Source: Hyparrhenia diplandra (taxonomy: Eukaryota; Streptophyta; Magnoliopsida; Poales; Poaceae). Taken from it: a stretch of 64,000 nt of DNA. The notes beneath the pieces are model-generated. The model did no database searches. It had not been told where the DNA came from and saw only the letters and a program-made list of their open reading frames with translations. Position 1 is the first letter of the stretch. Each line of letters starts with the position of its first letter. A program made the position numbers and the translations under genes. The stretch is taken from contig JADLZK010004543.1 of NCBI GenBank assembly GCA_015847255.1, positions 1,488,001-1,552,000 on the forward strand, written 5' to 3'. Shown here piece after piece: positions 35,840 to 46,839 of this stretch.

Positions 35840-36690
35840 TATGAGGTCCATACAAAGGCGCTCTCCTGAGCCAGGATATGGTCCAGACCTGGATGTAACC
35901 TAACAAAAGATGCCTGCCTGATACTGGCATGCACAGCGGACACATGGGGGGAAAAATATTGGTAAACACTATCCTGTTCCAGTTGTGTGGCCAGTCAAAT
36001 CAAGGAGATAAGGCTCTGCTGCCGCCACGCTATCGCAGGCAGCTTCTCCTATGCAGTATGCAAACAGCCATGTTGTCGACAGCAAACTCCTGTGTTCTCT
36101 AGTTTGCAAAGCAGAGGCCAGAGGCACAAGAGGCACAACATAATAGCGCTGTTCCGAATTCAACTCAACTCACCACTACCAATTCTTACTTCGGTTTAGT
36201 TCCTTGTTCATACGCCAGAAACTTGATCACCATATGAAGGATGCGCTGGATGGAAATCAGGACATGATGTGCCTTTTGATCATTACGCTTGAAAACCCTA
36301 CGTTCTGCTACAAGAAGACATATTAGGCTCTTTGTTGCCTTTTTTTTTTCTGCTATGGCACTTGTTAGGGGCTTGGCGCAGCATTCTGAATCTGTTCTTT
36401 TGGTTTTCTTCTTCTAATGTATTTCCGTTGCAATGCAATGGGGATGAGGGAGTGCCCTCACATCAAAAAAGTTCCTTTGTAGAGGCAGTTGTCCAGTCAA
36501 CCGTAGAAATGTTGGAAATAACAGCAAATCAGTGACGCAATAATTAATTCCGACAATTAGAAAAAGATCTACAACATGTATGAGATAGATACGATCCATC
36601 ACTAGCACTACGAAACTAGACAAACGCTGGTAATCTAGTGCTAGCAACAGCAAGAACAAGAGAACGAAGAGAAGGGAGAGGATCGACATT
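35840..36690. other. Intergenic, no gene recognised
   Basis: No supported coding frame. GGAAATCAGGACAT at about 36249 resembles only the 3' core of a miR2118 site (11 of 22 overall) and is not called. Confidence 0.3.
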
Positions 36691-36699
36691 CTTACGTTG

Positions 36700-36990
36700 G
36701 GGTTGTCGGCGCTAGCAGCGCAAGGTAGACGGCAGGCATCGGGCGATGGAGATCCGGCGTAGAGGAAGAAGGCGTCCAGCGGCGGTCGCGACGGCGCTTT
36801 AAAAAAACCTATCGCCCCTACCGTGCAGGGACCGCGAGGAGGCGTGAGGCTTCGAACCTGCTCTCCCGGACGGCGATGGCACGTCGGCGGCCAGGGGGAT
36901 GGGGAAGGCGGCGGCGCAGGACTATGGTACTGGAAGAGAATGATTTCTCGGTGATTAGGGACGACGTCTCGCCCTCTATTTATACACGCA
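36700..36990 (-). other. Possible first exon of an unrecognised minus-strand transcript
   Basis: On the minus strand a TATAAATAG (plus 36976-36984) is followed by a GC-rich stretch that stays open for about 290 nt and then a good splice donor, CCCAAC then GTAAGAATG, near 36695. Promoter, GC-rich first exon and donor are in the right order for a plant gene. The peptide has no recognisable domain and no second exon was identified, so this may be a non-coding transcript or a relic. Confidence 0.35.
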
Positions 36991-37942
36991 TAACGCATGA
37001 GCTAATTAGGCAAGTAATTGCCGCGTCAATCACAGATATTAAGGCAATAGAGCACCGTTAGGGAGAATAATTGCTTTCCTAAATGGACCTTCCAAATAAG
37101 ACAACGCAATTTTCTCCATACATGCAAAAATTTCGAGTAGCAAAAGCCGGCGCACCCGCAAAACGAGGGCGAAGAATGGCAGGACCATTCACGCGCGTAA
37201 TGTCGTGCGCCAGCGCTTTGGCCACGCCCGGCGAGGCGAGCGGCGGCGTGTGTTCTTCCTTTTTCCTCTCATCCATTGCTTCAACAAGGTGAAGACCACT
37301 CTCCTATTTAAGTTGGTCTCCCTCCTCCTAGTTGAGCAATGTGGGACTAAAGTCCCCACCATGCCATGCATGTGTGAATGGGCCTTTGGGATTTATATTG
37401 GGAATATTTGGGCCCAAGGCCAAATCTTCTAACAAGAAATCCATCTATAGAGGCTGTTCTTGTTTATAGCAACCCCAATCCCATCAAGGGTGGCTCTTGT
37501 TTTCAGCCACCTGTATACGTATACATCAATTTTGTAGGAAGGACTAGAAGCAGAACTGCATTTGCAAGTGGTTTTAGAAATCACAAATCAGATCGAAAGT
37601 CATAACACAAAAAATCTCCTTACAGGCCATCACCATGCAAGTCAAAGCCACATGAAATTCGCATGCGGGAATAAACATTCCTTCCGATTCCCTCTATCCA
37701 AATTAAAATTAATATTTAGTTTAATACCTAAACTAAAATGAAAAATGTTGGCCTTTGTAAAATTGAAATTAGAATCTATGTTATATTTTTTGCTAAGAAT
37801 AATAATTTACTTTGCATGGAAATTTATTGCCATTCATCCATCGTATATATGAATTTATTTTTTAGATCTGTTCATATTGTACGTGCATTGTTATAATTAT
37901 TCCTTATAAAAAGTAACTTTTTACATGTTAAACTTAGTGTCC
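36991..37942. other. Intergenic, possible transposon relic
   Basis: Around 37265-37440 a segment with CAATGTGGGACTAAAGTCC and then GGGCCTTTGGGATTTATATT resembles sequence often found at degenerate transposon ends in grasses. No terminal repeats or target duplication were found. The rest is AT-rich. Confidence 0.3.
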
Positions 37943-37959
37943 TGTAGTCCTGTCAAACT
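37943..37959. repeat. Target-site duplication, left copy (17 bp)
   Basis: TGTAGTCCTGTCAAACT, repeated exactly at 39039-39055 after the poly(A) tail of the LINE. Confidence 0.85.
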
Positions 37960-39038
37960 ATGTATCAGCATGTAGTCCTGATGAAAGTTAAAAGGGATTT
38001 CCTCAAATTTGAAACGTTAGGTCATAAAAAAATGGGTCATAGATAAGATTTTGGAAAGACACGTGGCTAGGCAATAGGCCTCTACGACAACAATACCCGC
38101 AACTATATAACATCGCTAGGAAAAAACAGGATACGGTGGCTGAGGTGCTTGCTTCACCAGCGCCTAATCTATCCTGGCGTAGAGATCTAGTTGGCAATAA
38201 ATTAGCAACGTGGAATAACCTGGTCAATCACCTTGCACAAATCAATCTTAGTCGAGGAGAATGATGAGTTCAAGTGGGACCTTGACCACAAAAAGTGTCT
38301 TCTCGGTTAAATCACATTATTAAGGGCTGATCAACTGAAACATACCTAATATCAACAAGCAGATATGGAAATTAAAAATACCTCTCAAAATTAAAATATT
38401 CCTTTGGTATCTTAATTAGGCGAGGCGTTGTCCTCACTAAAGATAATCTAGCTAAACGAAACTGGCATGGATCCCTAAAATGTTGTTTCTGTCAAGAAAA
38501 TGAGTCGATACAACATTTGTTCCTTGATTGTCGTTTTACGAGGATAGTATGGGCCACAATCCATACAGCTTGGGGTCTAAGGAAGCCAACTAGTATAAAT
38601 AACCTTTTTGGGGATGGTTGAATGGAATACCAAAAGAATTTAAATCACTTGTTCTTGTTGGTGCAGCGGCCTTGTGTTAGTCCGTCTAGCTCTAGCAGAA
38701 ATGCATTGGTTTTGAAAACAAACATTCTTCTTTTTTTGCGGGTACTCTACTCGATCATGCACCGGCTCCAAGACGTGGGCTATCCTACAACGGCTTTCTT
38801 CCCGGGAGGTGCTTGTAGCAGCCTCTCGGTTCTTGGAGCGGGTGGCCATGGACTTTTTACCCGGACGCATGGGTGGCGGTCTAGTCTTAGGATTGACGGT
38901 CATTAGTGTGTGCGGTTATTTAAAACTATCAAAGGCTGTGTGCCCAAGGGCAGAGGCGGGGAATGTTTCAAGACATTGTATCACCTTGATGTAATTTCTT
39001 GAAATTAATAAAATTCCCATTTCAAAAAAAAAAAAAAA
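37960..39038 (+). mobile_element. 5'-truncated L1-type LINE
   Basis: 1.08-kb insertion with a poly(A) tail (about 14 A, ending at 39038) and a 17-bp target duplication. Only the 3' end of ORF2 remains. An IRFWKDTWLGN stretch is at about 38050-38085, and KIPLKIKIF-like sequence follows near 38380. A zinc-binding zf-RVT block with CCFC and HLFLDC lies at about 38481-38531. The tail then passes through FLERVAMDFL to AATAAAATTCCC and the A-run. Frameshifts and stops break it, so it is a dead copy. Known role of the family: target-primed reverse transcription. Confidence 0.88.
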
Positions 39039-39149
39039 TGTAGTCCTGTCAAACTTTTTACACTCTTAGTGTTCTTCCCTTTTGAAGAGGAGACCACTTA
39101 TTCCACGCGTGGGAGCAAGTTGTTGCTAAGTGCTCCGGTACCGAAGTAC

Positions 39150-40230
39150 TGATAGAGGCCCTCAAGGCAAATGTGTCTTGTGTAAGTGACCTCTACCAGT
39201 GGTGTTGTAACGCTTCCTCGTGCGATTGTGTCTGGTCAATGTCCATCCACACATCTTAAATCACAACAAGAATCTATAAAATGAAATCTCCGTTTGCTGC
39301 TATATATTATACCTACAAGTATTCTCACATCTAAACATATAGAAGTGCTTGAGTTCTTCAACTGTAAGTTTTTCAGCACGCATCAGTTTGACTATGGCTA
39401 TTTCGAAATGTCTTTGTTTTCAACAACAAAGCCGTTAGTAATCTTAATATTGTGCTACATAGATCTATCGCTTTCATGCATAAATGGAGTCTGTTGCTCT
39501 GTGAGATGAAGGAGATGTTGAAATCGTATCAGCTGCTAGTGCAAACTAAAAACCATCACTGAAGAAGTTTAGTTTTCTTCCCATTGCTAAATTGGGTTGT
39601 TGTTCTTTCCGCATGTATTCTGTCTAGCTGGAACTTGATGCTCTGTTTGTGGAGGTTCAGCGTATTTTGGGCACCACTTCTGTGCTCCTCTTCATTTGTA
39701 ACATAGTAACCCCAGCATACACACAATTTGCTTTCTATAAAGCGGTTGGTAAAGAAAAATTATTGAGAGACCAGTAACGATGATTCGGAATCAACTGGCA
39801 TTTACTGATCTGCACAAATTCATGTTCCCTACAATGCAGTGTATCGGCATCAGGGCAGCATATGACTCCGCTAGTCCAGGACACCTAAATCATGGCATGT
39901 GCTTGATGGCTAGTTCTGGCGTCGAGGTTCAACCTCTGCCCAGAATCATCTGATTTTGCTGTAATTTTTCGATCCAAATAAACATCTGCTTTGGTTCACT
40001 GTATTGTTCATCTGTTTTGTTTTTTGTTGCCTGGATATCAGAGCTCTTTGTGCTACATTGATCGTGTGGAATAGGTGACCCTATTGCTGGGGCTGACAAC
40101 AATTATGTTTGGTACTCTTGAGTTAGCTAATGGTCATTGATGCTAGGAAATAAAATTCTATATTAAAACACAAACATCGGGCGCAGTCCAAATACCTCCC
40201 TCATGTTCTCGTGCCTATATATGTCCAGAA
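39150..40230 (+). repeat. PHAS-array duplication block (copies at 41.1 and 49.7 kb)
   Basis: 39150-39830 is a diverged copy of 41140-41760 (shared landmarks: GATGCTCTGTTTGTGGAGG, GCTAGTGCAAACTAAAAACCAT-type and CAGTAACGATGATTCGGAA-type strings). 39840-40230 is a diverged copy of 49670-50100 (shared: ACCTCTGCCCAGAATC and ATATATGTCCAGAACAC). No coding frame is conserved between copies, which supports a non-coding array. A GGCATCAGGG core at 39846-39855 and its counterpart at 49680 match only about half of a miR2118 site. Confidence 0.7.
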
Positions 40231-40414
40231 CACTAGCTGATTATGTGCAACGAAAGCCTTCTCTGGCTAGAAGACTAGCTACGAGCAGCAGTGTGCAATG
40301 TTATTTTTCAAGAAAATTATTGCAATTCTTCCTTTTAAAGTATTTTTTTAGTTAGTCACGAGCATAACATACGTGCACATGTTCACTAGCATAAATAAGA
40401 GGGAAGATGAAGAC

Positions 40415-40900
40415 CAAGAAGCTACAACTTCTTTAGAATACGATAGGGAGTGTATGGAGTTGATTCAGCAGACAGAAGCTTTCGTAGACAGGCTTGGGTG
40501 GTGTCAGGAAATCTCTGATTGTAGCCACATGCCAGTGCTCGGATCCAAATCTAGCCCGTCAACCAGCTGGCCCTATTCACCATTGATTGTTTTGCCTTCG
40601 GAGGAGCCTACACCTGAATCCACGCGGGGGCACTGGTGGCCAACTGCTCCGGTACCGATGCGCTGAGAGATTTACTCAATACAAATGTGGAATACGGAGT
40701 GGGCGTCGCGGGGCATTGAAAAGAGGACGACCTATATGCTCCCTATGTTTATGGTTTGTTTAGGATGATGGATGATCTTCCGTTTGAAATTTGGATAACA
40801 AACAATACGGATTTGTAATATATATATACACAACCACTTAACCTGATTATCAACATCAAATTGGAATGGATTACATACATGAGCTAGCAATGCTTGATCA
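40415..40900 (+). ncRNA. Predicted 21-PHAS precursor 6 (miR2118 target-like)
   Basis: The site at 40489-40510 matches the miR2118 complement at 16 of 22. Positions 14-15 are TG, which pair by G:U, leaving the 3' half pairable. The predicted cut is 40500/40501. A CATAAATAAG at about 40390 is in TATA position, 99 nt upstream. The block 40370-40560 is duplicated at 42820-43020 and, more diverged, at 44500-44710. The end is nominal. Confidence 0.55.
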
Positions 40901-41800
40901 AATGCAAATATTTATTTATTTTTATTGCCTCAATTAATTAAAAATTTAATTGAAGCACGCTAGTTTGGAATCTAATGGAACGCCTCATTAATTAATTTCT
41001 CTCCCGCCCATTCCGTCACCCAATTAAGGGAGTAATTAAATGGAAGCACATTATTGTGATAAGTTGCAGTTCCACCCTAATTAAATTAGTGAAGTAATTA
41101 AATTGAAGCACTATTGTAGATGTTAAATGTTTTCACAAAAATTACTTGTGTGTCCTCCACAAGTGGTGCTGCAATGCTTCCAACGATGAGTGTGTCCGAT
41201 CATTGTCCATCATCCCCATCCCACATCTTAACTCACATCCACAATCATTAAAACAAAGTATCGAAATAGAGACGTCCTCTAGTTCTCATCTTTCAAAGGT
41301 TTGTTAGCATGTATAGTCTGTAGCTAATTAGAAACGACATTGTTTTCAAAAACATAACTTTAACTCATCTTAATGCTGTCGTACATCGATTTATCATTTT
41401 TCACACAGAACTGGAGTCTTGCTGTATGTGGGCGACAGAAGGCAAGAGAGACCATATCAACAGCTAGTGCATGCAAACTAAAAACCATAACTGAAGTTGC
41501 TTTTTTTTTGTTGCTAACTTTGTATTTCTGTCTAGCTAGGACTTGATGATGCTCTGTTTGTGGAGGGCTTGGGTATTTTGGACAACACTTCTGTTGTGCT
41601 CCCCTTCATTTATAAGATAGTATCTTTGCCAACATACACAGAAATTGATTTCAATAAAGTGGTGCCAACAGCTATCTGGTTTAGACAAATAATTGTGACC
41701 CCCCAGTAACAATGATTTGGAAACAATCTGTCATTTATTGGTCTGCAAAAATTCATACATCTGTGAAGTTATAGTTGCAACAAAACAGAATGCACAAAAA
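40900..41800. other. Intergenic part of the PHAS array
   Basis: 40900-41130 is AT-rich with three related words of the form TAATTAAATTGAAGCAC. 41140-41760 is the duplicate of 39150-39830. No coding frame is supported. Confidence 0.4.
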
Positions 41801-42300
41801 ACTCATGGAATCATGGTAAAGCTCATGGATTCATAGTGCTCGAGTGTGGTAGAGCTTGTGGATTCATGGTAACGTCGGTTTACATGACCTACAGAATGTT
41901 GGTTGAGAGGCATCAGGAGATTTGTTTCTACTTAGTGCTTGTGGGACACCAGAACAGTTGTCGATGACGGCACGGACTGGCAGCTTGATGGCTAATCCAA
42001 GCACAGCTCCTAGCTCCTAGATTTTTGTGATCAGTGTAGCTAATGACAACCAAGCTTCTAGTTGTGGGATGACGTGGCTGTGCCAGGGTCAAATGGGGGA
42101 TCGCAGCATCATGGCACATTGCATGATGGTCACTGTTTTCTCTTGTAATTGCACATATTTAAGTTTGAATACAGAGTAAGAAATGCTGCTTTGGTTAGCA
42201 ACTCTAAAACAATTGTGCTTCCAGAGTTTGCATGCACGTATTCATGGTCTAGGTCATCTTCCTTGTTTCCAGCGACGAGCACTGGTGAGCTATAGACTAC
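41800..42300 (+). ncRNA. Possible 21-PHAS precursor 7 (miR2118 target-like)
   Basis: The site at 41898-41919 matches the miR2118 complement at 15 of 22 but has an unbroken 12-nt run, GAGGCATCAGGA, over the miRNA 5' and central region. The predicted cut is 41909/41910. No TATA box is apparent. Downstream sequence 42080-42220 has a diverged copy at 57095-57200. Both ends are nominal. Confidence 0.4.
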
Positions 42301-42699
42301 AATGGAAGCTACAGCCCAGTATCACACCTGACGGGCGATAAGGGGTGTAGTTGTGTATCACCGTCATGCGCATCACCGTCATCGATGAAGCTTTAATTCG
42401 ACAATGATGTAGTTGTGTATGCCCAAAAAACAGTGCTGGATGAAGCTTTAATCTGACACTGATGTCGTTTCCTTATATTTTCAAAGTTTCTGTTCTGCAC
42501 ACAAACATTAGTCTCCCTAACGTCAACATTTCAGCTACCACATGCCCCCGTCTACATCTGCGTCTACGGGATGAACATTAAGAGTACCGCCACCAGCTCT
42601 GACCCCATCTGCCATTAGTTCAGTGCATCCCTTGTCCTTGGCACAGGCCCTTGGAGCCACACTCTTTTTTCTTCACCGTAGCTAGCCATCTAAGCCGAC

Positions 42700-43230
42700 C
42701 TCGACATGCTGTAGACACTGTTGCTACCCTCCGTTATTTTACAAGAAAAACATTATTATTTCTTCCTTGTAATGTAACCATTTATAGTCTCCATATGTGT
42801 GCGTATGTACCGTATACATATATGTTCATTAGTATAAGTAAAAGGAAAGTAGGTGAAGAGGAAGAAGCTATGCCTTCTTCAATATAGGTAATATTATTAT
42901 GCTTTCTTTGATGTAATCGATTCAGAGGAGAGAGATGTGTTTGTAGAGACAGGCTTGGGTGGCATCAGGAAATCTCTGTACGCTACCAATTACCAGCACT
43001 GGGATCTGAATGGAGCTCATTGATCAGCTTACTTTTCTTTTCAATTGGATACATCTTGATGCACCAATGTAAAAGATTTGTATGATGAACAAAATCCCCT
43101 ATGCCTCCCAATCCTAACATAGCAACCGAAGACACTAGGGCATCACATTGCTCCATTCACAACTCAGCTTTTTTTATTTTCTATTTGTGAACCCAAGGAG
43201 CTTATGTGTTGCATTCCGCCTTTAGATATG
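42700..43230 (-). ncRNA. Predicted minus-strand 21-PHAS precursor (miR2118 target-like)
   Basis: On the minus strand 43116-43095 matches the miR2118 complement at 18 of 22, including an uninterrupted TGGGAGGCAT. Position 18 is G, pairing with either miR2118 isoform. The predicted cut is 43105/43104, with phasing towards lower coordinates. 43060-43310 is the paralogue of 29575-29850. A minus-strand TATAATT-like element at about 43251-43257 is a candidate promoter. No complementary arm is nearby, so it is not a miR2118 hairpin. The end is nominal. Confidence 0.55.
42833..42840 (+). promoter_or_regulatory. TATA-like element of PHAS-like locus 8
   Basis: TATAAGTA, 117 nt upstream of the miR2118-like site at 42950. 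It occupies the same place as CATAAATA in the paralogue at 40390. Confidence 0.4.
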
Positions 43231-43300
43231 CACTACACCTACCTGATCCCAAGCAATTATACACCATCATGGCACGTACATGTACTTCACTACTGTCCAC
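42863..43300 (+). ncRNA. Predicted 21-PHAS precursor 8 (miR2118 target-like)
   Basis: The site at 42950-42971 matches the miR2118 complement at 18 of 22 (mismatches at 1, 5, 6 and 11), and the whole 3' part GGCATCAGGAA is perfect. The predicted cut is 42961/42962. It is a paralogue of locus 6. A minus-strand site lies 145 nt away at 43095-43116, so the two predicted transcripts converge and overlap. The end is nominal. Confidence 0.65.
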
Positions 43301-43309
43301 TGACGGTTC

Positions 43310-44500
43310 ACTACCAAAGAACAGCTTTTTCCAAATGGCTATAATAGAGCCAGGATGGCACGCAATTGAGGATAAAAAAAACCAGGAATTGAATGTTATT
43401 ACTAACAGCGAAACCATCAAGAAATTAACTCCATGTACTGAAAATAATTTGACAGGATGGAATAGTGTGATCATCCGAAGTCCTGTCCACAGATAAAAGA
43501 GTGGAGAGATGGAACAAGCGAGCGTAGCACTGTAATAGAGCTGCTTCTGCTACACGAGATAGAGAGGACTGTTGAGAATTTCTTGTTGGCGAACGCATGA
43601 TGCTTGGTAGGTTAGTATGCTTGAGAGTTCTAGGATGCTTGGTAGGAGTAGGATAGATTGGATGATTTGTTTTCAGTTCTTTCACTAAAAGCAGGGTAGG
43701 GGAGAAGATTGCAAGGGGCAGCTGCTTGACGACGTAGGTGTTATTGCTGTCTGGCCTGGTCTAATGCTAGCTCGTTTATGAACGCAAGGCATCATCATCT
43801 GGGAGCACCATCTCTTATGCTCCAGAAAATATGAATCCATCATAAAGATTTTACATAATTTCAGCGAAGTACACCTTCTACACTGCACCAGCTATTTCAC
43901 TCACGTGTTTCATTTTTTCCTTTTTGGCAAAAATCCAGGCAACACTTATACTGTTGGTTGCACACGCTCTCTTTGTTCATGTTCTAGAACTGTACCTCTA
44001 GAATTTTATTGGGAAATGTTCATGTTCTAGATGTGTTACAAAGGGTGTATTCGCTATCATTTGATTTGTGTGCTGTAATATTATTGGGAAATGTTGGTTG
44101 GTTTTTATTGTACAAATCTACAAGCCTTTTGATATTAGTTAGCTGCTTTATCTACACATGTGTGTGTGTTTTTGAGATTTTGCAATGTTGATTGTGTATC
44201 ATATTCCTTATTTTTAATTTGCTTGTTCAATTTTCCCTATGTGGCAATTGACAGAAAATAAATTTAACTCGAGTGTTCCAGACAATTCAAAAGACATGAC
44301 ACATTTCAGAAATAATATTTTCTGTCGGGCCACTCGTGGGCAATTAATTGTTTTTCTAGTGTCCTATCCATGATGGTACTTTCCCATGACTATCACAAAG
44401 AATTTGTATTTCTTTGGCAGTATTCTAGCACACAAGAAAATTCTGTTAGCTGCACACAAAAACCAGATTCTACACCGTCAAGAGACTCTATTTATTTGCA
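43310..44500. other. Intergenic part of the PHAS array
   Basis: No supported coding frame. GATGCTTGGTAGG appears twice (about 43600 and 43634). The sequence is otherwise unremarkable. Confidence 0.35.
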
Positions 44501-44579
44501 TGTATCTATAAATAGTAGAGAAGGTGAACTGACAAGAAGCTATTCTATCTATAAATAAATAAATAGAAAATAAGAAGGT

Positions 44580-45050
44580 GAACCGATCGAGAAGAGAGGA
44601 GAAGCTGTGACTTGTTCTAGTATAAGAATGTCGTATGGTAGTAAACTGGGAAATAAAAAAAGGTTGCTGTGTATGTAGTTGACAGGCTTGGGAAGCAGCA
44701 TGATAACCTCGAAACGCGAGGCCTTCCAATTCAGCAGCAGGATACCTCAAAATGCGAGGCCTTCCGATTCAGCAGCATGGTCGTGCACTCGTGCTGTTAA
44801 ACATAGTTGTCCCTCCTCTTTGCGGTTCTCATGCTCAGAAGATGCAAACAAATCCCGTGAGCTCAATATAACAGTTGTTGAGAAAGAAGCACTAAAAGTC
44901 CAAAACAGTTTGACAGAGAGTGATGCAGGCTGCTACATCTTCTTAGAGAAGGTAGAATGGATAGGTTAAACATCACGATCAGAAGCATTATGTAATAAAG
45001 GCTATCAGCTTTTGCAAGAAACTGAATCCTACTAGTTTAAATCCTTCAAA
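44580..45050 (+). ncRNA. Degenerate 21-PHAS-like locus 9
   Basis: 44500-44710 is a diverged paralogue of loci 6 and 8. The equivalent site at 44683-44704 matches the miR2118 complement at only 15 of 22, with two breaks (positions 16 and 19) in the seed-pairing half, so cleavage is doubtful. TATAAATA occurs at 44507-44514 and again at 44550-44557. This looks like an array member losing its trigger site. The end is nominal. Confidence 0.35.
44706..44777. repeat. 34-bp near-exact tandem duplication
   Basis: ACCTC(G/A)AAA(C/T)GCGAGGCC followed by TTCC(A/G)ATTCAGCAGCA occurs at 44706-44739 and 44744-44777, a 38-bp period, directly after the degenerate miR2118-like site. Confidence 0.8.
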
Positions 45051-46340
45051 ATAGCAATAGGAATTACAAGACCTAGCATCTGCAGGACGTGTAGTATTCT
45101 AGTCACAATGCATACTGTATCATCACACTTCCCATCTCCAAATAGCCATAATTACCATGAAAGAAATAGATCCAAAGGTAAATACTCATCATCAATCTGA
45201 CAAATTAAACATTTCAAATGTTTTAGATTACTACCGAAATTAGCTAAGAGAAAAAAAATTGTGCATAATGCAGGTACATCTGTTAGGATTGCCAACTAAG
45301 TGGTTCCTTCACAACTAAGCAATCATGTGTCAATCATATAATGAGTCATGAGTGAATTTATTTTTCTAATTGTGCAACTAATTTCGGTGAACTAGTTCAT
45401 AAGAGCAGCCAGAGAAACAGAGAAGCCAGTGGCTGTTATCTTGTACTATGTGAAGATTCAGCCTTCATTCACCACGGTTGGGATTTGGGACTATTGCAAG
45501 TTTCTGACATGTATCATGTCCATCCAAATGAGAAAAACTGCTTACCTGTTTATCACATTAATTCGGTTTATCACATCTAAATGATGAGATTAAAGTTTCC
45601 TATGTTAATCATACTTTGTGATCCAAAATCAATGTGGATATGGATATCTGTTGTTCTGTTATAGTCCTCATTTATATAGAATTAAGCACCTCTCAAATCC
45701 ATGTCTTAAATATTTTATATATTGATTAAACTGTACATTGTTACATTCACTTTTAGGTCCACATATATATAAAAAAAACAACAGAGCAATATACCGTATT
45801 ATGGCCGACATTGAATAATAATAACTTGCATAGCATCACAAACGGTACACCTATATGGCCATGACGTAACTTTGAACTGAATTAATGTGAACACTGGTCT
45901 CAATTTGTTAATTACACTGTCAGTGATGTTGATGTGATTTCCCTAGCTGCATTTGTCAATTGTAGCAATGTAGCACTGGTCGATGAGATTTCCCAAAACA
46001 TTTAGATTGAAATGGGACCACTGCTTTACTAGTCTTGATGGATATGTTCCCCAATCTTTAATGATGTCTAAAATTGCCTCTTCAATCAGACGATTCTGAT
46101 GGCACTAGGCACATAGCAAGACAATCAACCACCAAATTTGAACTTGAAGCTGAACTGAACAATGTTATTCCGGCATGACGGTTTCCCTGGGTCTGGTAGT
46201 GTACTGATATAAACTATTTTTCTGATTTCGACAAACAACCCCTGGCTGATAACCCTCTCTGTAACCTTCTGTTCAAACACAATTAAATGGAATAGTTTAT
46301 GGAATCAGACTGTACCTCCCTATAAATTGTTGTGGCCTCT
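45051..46340. other. Intergenic, no gene recognised
   Basis: AT-rich sequence with no supported coding frame, repeat or transposon end. Confidence 0.35.
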
Positions 46341-46349
46341 CTAAGCGTG

Positions 46350-46356
46350 TATAAAA
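46350..46356 (+). promoter_or_regulatory. TATA box of PHAS-like locus 10
   Basis: TATAAAA in GTGTATAAAACAG, identical in context to the TATA box at 344 and 108 nt upstream of the site at 46458. Confidence 0.6.
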
Positions 46357-46379
46357 CAGGTTGGAGACTTGGAGTGGAA

Positions 46380-46830
46380 GTTGAGCCAAATGTTGCTTAC
46401 TTTGTCTACTCCAGCCGCCATTGATAGAATTTCCTATTGGAATTATGTACAGCACTATAGGAGTAGGAAACATCAGGATCTCCTGCATTACAAAACTCCT
46501 CATCTAGAGAGCGCACCACACTGGCTTCCAGATTCCAATACAAGAAAACATGACTGGGCTCCAACTCTCATGATGCCAGTGCTGCCTTAGACCAGGCTCT
46601 ACCGTGATCGATTGCAGAGAGTGGAGAAGCTACTGAAAACAGTAGCCAAAAGGAACTTTCTAGCATAAAAAGCTCTACTAACGGGATAGCAATGAAACTC
46701 CATCCCTTACGAAGAAATGAATACGAAGAAGAAGGCAGAATGATAAGGGTATAGGTTAATTAATCAGATGATGGGTTGATAGACCCTAGTGTTGTACAAT
46801 TTATAATCCAAATAAATAGCAAAGCCCTTG
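46380..46830 (+). ncRNA. Predicted 21-PHAS precursor 10 (miR2118 target-like)
   Basis: The site at 46458-46479 matches the miR2118 complement at 17 of 22 (mismatches at 6, 8, 12, 13 and 22), with CATCAGGA intact. The predicted cut is 46469/46470. The promoter region 46290-46360 is paralogous to sequences before loci 1 and 2. An AATAAA at about 46809 is a candidate poly(A) signal. The end is nominal. Confidence 0.6.
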
Positions 46831-46839
46831 GGACAGACC

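Noticed and set aside
36240..36262. GGATGGAAATCAGGACAT as a miR2118 site
   Set aside because: Only 11 of 22 positions match; not above expectation for one strand of a 64-kb window.
29606..43116. Plus-strand sequences reading like mature miR2118 (29606-29627 and 43095-43116) as possible MIR2118 genes
   Set aside because: No complementary arm was found in the roughly 150 nt on either side, so no hairpin. They are better explained as target sites on the minus strand.
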